Below are positions 61,360 through 64,000 of a stretch of 64,000 nt of DNA, piece by piece. The position numbers and the translations under genes were made by a program. The stretch's first letter is position 1. Each line of letters starts with the position of its first letter. The notes beneath the pieces were generated by a model, which saw only the letters and a program-made list of their open reading frames with translations, was not told the origin of the DNA and did no database searches. The DNA is taken from contig OZ244244.1 in the NCBI GenBank assembly GCA_965217125.1, positions 496,001 to 560,000 of the forward strand, given 5' to 3'. The DNA comes from JAAOIF01 sp965217125 (GTDB lineage: Bacteria > Pseudomonadota > Gammaproteobacteria > PS1 > Pseudothioglobaceae).

Positions 61360-64000
61360 TTAATTAGATGCATCAACATCTATTTTCCATTGATCAAGGA
61401 AATTTACCCAATTAGCAGCTGTTAATTCTCCTAAATCATAAGCATTAGTTTGCTCATATCCTACTAACGAATTAGAAGGAAATCCAGTAGGGATGGAGTT
61501 TATAGGTGGGTTATAAGTTGGGAAATAAGCTACAGTAGTCCAAGCAAGACTATCATTATCATTCCAGAAGATATCCCAACTTTGAAGCTTTGCTGATTTA
61601 ACATAAGATCTTAGTCTTCCTTGTCTAAAACCTGTTAATGTAGCTTCACTTTGATTTGATAAATGCCAAAAATTAGACATAATATGATATGCTAAATGTC
61701 TAACATTTGATTCACTTAAATCTATCAATTCCCAAATATCAGTAGGACCAAGGTATGCATTATCAGTAAGAGGAACATCATAAAAACCATTACCTTCACC
61801 TCCATTGTTTGTAACAAGGTAACTAGTATCTGGAAACCATTCTAAATAAGAATCTAAACCTAAGTGAGTAGCACCACTTGCAAGATTTTTTAAGAACTCC
61901 TCTATAACATCATTATCATTACTATCATATGCAAGATTTGCAGCAGTTTCTAATGCTGATGGAAGTTGGGCTCCATAACCATTACCTCCACCTACACCAT
62001 CAATAGATGTTCTAGCATAAAATGCATTTAATTCTGACTGAAAACTCTGTAAAGAAAGAGGATCTAATTCATTTCTTTTGAGAATAATAGCGTCTTTGTA
62101 ATTATCATATTCATCAGAAGTTAAATTTTCTACTTTATTTGCTCCATAATCAACGGCATTTAAATAAGTTACAGCAGTACCATTATTAACTCCAAATTGG
62201 TCAGAACCAGAATCACCATAATGTGTAACAGTTACAGAATTTTGACCTAACGCTTCTAATTGATTTATTCTTTCTATTCTTAATGCTGCTAATGCTTTTT
62301 CAGGATTTAGTAAACCCCATATTGCTTGAATAGTTTCAAGATAAACAGTTTGAAATTGATTATTATTTAAAGCGCTTAGAGTTATAAAACTACTAATAAG
62401 ATCTATCTTTACATAAACGGTTGATATATTAAGATTTGTATCACCAATCCATATTTGATCAGTTAGTACATCTAGGGAAACACTATAATTTGAAAATTCC
62501 GCTGTTTTTAATACATCAAGATGATCACCAGAATCTCCAGCTCCATTAGCAGCATTAATTAGTTCTGTTGGAAGTCCAGTTGGGGGAGTATCAGCAGCAT
62601 AAATATCAATTATTTTTTGTTCAAATGCTGTAACAGCAGGATACAATAAATCCCATTTAGCTTGAACAACTTCAAGATATATTGCTTTATAATCACCAGA
62701 GGATAAACCGTTGTAAGTTACATCAACACTATTTCCATCAAAAGATACTACAAATTTAGTATCTGCTGTACTCCAAGTAACTGATACATTATTAAAGCTA
62801 TTCAAAGAACTTACAATATAATCTCCTCTGGGAGAAGTTCCTGTTTTACTATTTACTTCTGCAAGTAATGCAGGATAATCATTAATATCATCAGGGCGAT
62901 TATTTCCATCAGCAAATATAGCAGCAAGTTCTGTAGCAGCAGTTGCAACTACTTGATCAGCTATCAATTTAGCTTTTAATTCAGCAAATCTAGCGTTAAA
63001 TATTGATTGTGGAATTACTCCAAAATCAGCAAATACACCGAATACGAAATTTGTTGTATTCCCATCTTGTGTGTAAGCTACAAAAAGTTGACTACTAGCA
63101 TCGTTTATTGAAATCGAAGTAACACCATAAAGACCATTAAGCTCATTAATTTTTAATTCATTAGCTGCTTTAGTTTCAGCAGGAGTTAAATAGTTAGGAT
63201 GTAATATATCCCATTTTGCTTGAATAGTTTGGAAATAAATATCTTTAAAAACGGAAAGAGTGCCAAGCGAAACAGCACTTCCACTTGATAAATCTTGAAG
63301 AACATTAATAGTAGTTTCACCTGATTTTGCTACATTAAATGACTTAGGACTAGTATTACTTGTGTAAGTTACTGTAACTTCGTTAAGATTTGTTAATGAA
63401 TTTACAATATGTTGTGCTCTTTCAGTTTGACCTGAAATACCATCTGCTTCTGCATCTAATGCAGAATAATCAGCAAGAGCAGTTGGAGGAGTTCCTAAAG
63501 CAAATATAGCAATAAGTTCTTCTGCAGCAGCTGTAGAATCAACATCATTGGTAACAGTGTAGATAAAAGTTCCAGTAGCAACGTTCTTAACTTTAACCCC
63601 CTGAATATATGTGATGTTAAATATTTCCACAGTAGTTCCACTATCTGCGGTATCACCATCACCGTTTTTATCTCCAACATTAGACTCAAAGAATGTTGCA
63701 GTTACAGTTCCAGCTGCAGTGCCATAAGTAATATATGATCTGTATTCAAGTACTTTAGCAATAACTGCGTCATAAAGAGCTATAAAACCTGCTGGATCCA
63801 TTCCATTCCAAGTAGTTGATGAACCAGCATAATCTTTTGTGTAAAAATCAACATTAGGTAGTGTTGAGCCTGGAATGAACCAAATAACTCGTCCGTAATC
63901 CCCATCAGTATCATCACCAACTGAAGTAGTTACACCTCCAGTGGTATCAACTGATCCACCAGATTGCGAGTAGTAATCGATTATGTCTTTTCTACTAGTA
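61360..64000 (-). CDS. Large repetitive protein, N-terminal part outside the window
   Basis: I do not recognise this protein. The frame is open from the stop at 61360 to the window edge (at least 879 codons); an internal Met at 63801 is unlikely to be the start. It contains at least three degenerate repeats of roughly 110-150 residues, each ending with a motif such as IQAKWDILHP, VQAKWDLLYP or IQAIWGLLNP, preceded by an Ala-rich ELAAIFADG-like helix and beta-strand-like Thr/Ser/Asn segments. It is acidic with no cysteine seen. Codon use is unlike its neighbours: 12 of 13 Arg codons in 61360-63801 are AGA. It may be a surface-exposed or phage-derived structural protein; both are guesses. Confidence 0.7.
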   Translation of the reverse strand, partial: TSRKDIIDYYSQSGGSVDTTGGVTTSVGDDTDGDYGRVIWFIPGSTLPNVDFYTKDYAGSSTTWNGMDPAGFIALYDAVIAKVLEYRSYITYGTAAGTVTATFFESNVGDKNGDGDTADSGTTVEIFNITYIQGVKVKNVATGTFIYTVTNDVDSTAAAEELIAIFALGTPPTALADYSALDAEADGISGQTERAQHIVNSLTNLNEVTVTYTSNTSPKSFNVAKSGETTINVLQDLSSGSAVSLGTLSVFKDIYFQTIQAKWDILHPNYLTPAETKAANELKINELNGLYGVTSISINDASSQLFVAYTQDGNTTNFVFGVFADFGVIPQSIFNARFAELKAKLIADQVVATAATELAAIFADGNNRPDDINDYPALLAEVNSKTGTSPRGDYIVSSLNSFNNVSVTWSTADTKFVVSFDGNSVDVTYNGLSSGDYKAIYLEVVQAKWDLLYPAVTAFEQKIIDIYAADTPPTGLPTELINAANGAGDSGDHLDVLKTAEFSNYSVSLDVLTDQIWIGDTNLNISTVYVKIDLISSFITLSALNNNQFQTVYLETIQAIWGLLNPEKALAALRIERINQLEALGQNSVTVTHYGDSGSDQFGVNNGTAVTYLNAVDYGANKVENLTSDEYDNYKDAIILKRNELDPLSLQSFQSELNAFYARTSIDGVGGGNGYGAQLPSALETAANLAYDSNDNDVIEEFLKNLASGATHLGLDSYLEWFPDTSYLVTNNGGEGNGFYDVPLTDNAYLGPTDIWELIDLSESNVRHLAYHIMSNFWHLSNQSEATLTGFRQGRLRSYVKSAKLQSWDIFWNDNDSLAWTTVAYFPTYNPPINSIPTGFPSNSLVGYEQTNAYDLGELTAANWVNFLDQWKIDVDASN

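Noticed and set aside
1..64000. tRNA or rRNA genes
   Set aside because: I inspected the intergenic stretches and saw no cloverleaf with a T-loop GTTCRA motif and no rRNA sequence.

Overview
The window is AT-rich, densely packed bacterial chromosome. Gene content points to a gammaproteobacterium: rpoH with groES-groEL, a rseP-bamA-skp-lpxD-fabZ-lpxA block, apaH-apaG-rsmA-pdxA, lipB-lipA, carA-carB-greA, glmS, selD-mnmH. Low GC, compact housekeeping operons and short mobile-element debris would suit a SUP05/Thioglobus-like sulfur oxidiser or one of its mussel symbionts. That placement is inference; no rRNA or sulfur-oxidation gene lies in the window.

Layout. 1-11841 (minus strand): chaperonins, heat-shock sigma factor, guanylate kinase, YggX, MurJ, then the lipid A / outer-membrane biogenesis block. 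11842-17955 (minus): three tandem paralogues of a TMTC-like membrane glycosyltransferase with C-terminal TPRs, behind a DUF971 gene and closed by a strong hairpin terminator. 18027-21702: dapF (plus) converging on pdxA-rsmA-apaG-apaH (minus). 21921-26625 (plus): a two-gene RND efflux system whose pump has a duplicated C-terminal tail. 26633-31809 (minus): pxpABC (5-oxoprolinase), ybeD-lipB-lipA, preceded by an AbiEii-type nucleotidyltransferase gene and a partner of unknown function. 31874-40034: two rearranged IS5-like remnants flank a branched-chain-amino-acid-type ABC transporter operon with a GntR/FCD regulator and a methylisocitrate-lyase-like gene cut short by the second remnant. 40058-42901 (plus): dimeric dUTPase, selD, mnmH. 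42902-43390: repeats and a small leader ORF. 43391-50172: TolC-like protein, a 4,6-dehydratase-type polysaccharide gene, glmS (minus), PHP phosphatase, YciO. 50197-55299: a degraded MazEF pair, alaS, a PP-loop enzyme, a complete CopG/MazF pair, thiS. 55422-60954 (plus): carA-mlaA-carB-greA. 60955-61359: a structured repeat flanked by 20-bp inverted repeats. 61360-64000 (minus): part of a large repetitive protein with foreign codon use.

Most striking observations: (i) a 25-bp, transposon-end-only micro-element that has inserted in frame into the AbiEii-like gene with a 5-bp target duplication, adding exactly ten codons, and a second copy of the same micro-element upstream of the ABC operon; (ii) a structured intergenic repeat present at two distant loci, with a stem that pairs in both copies despite different sequence; (iii) tandem triplication of TMTC-like genes; (iv) the large terminal gene, in which 12 of 13 arginine codons in 61360-63801 are AGA while neighbouring greA uses only CGN.
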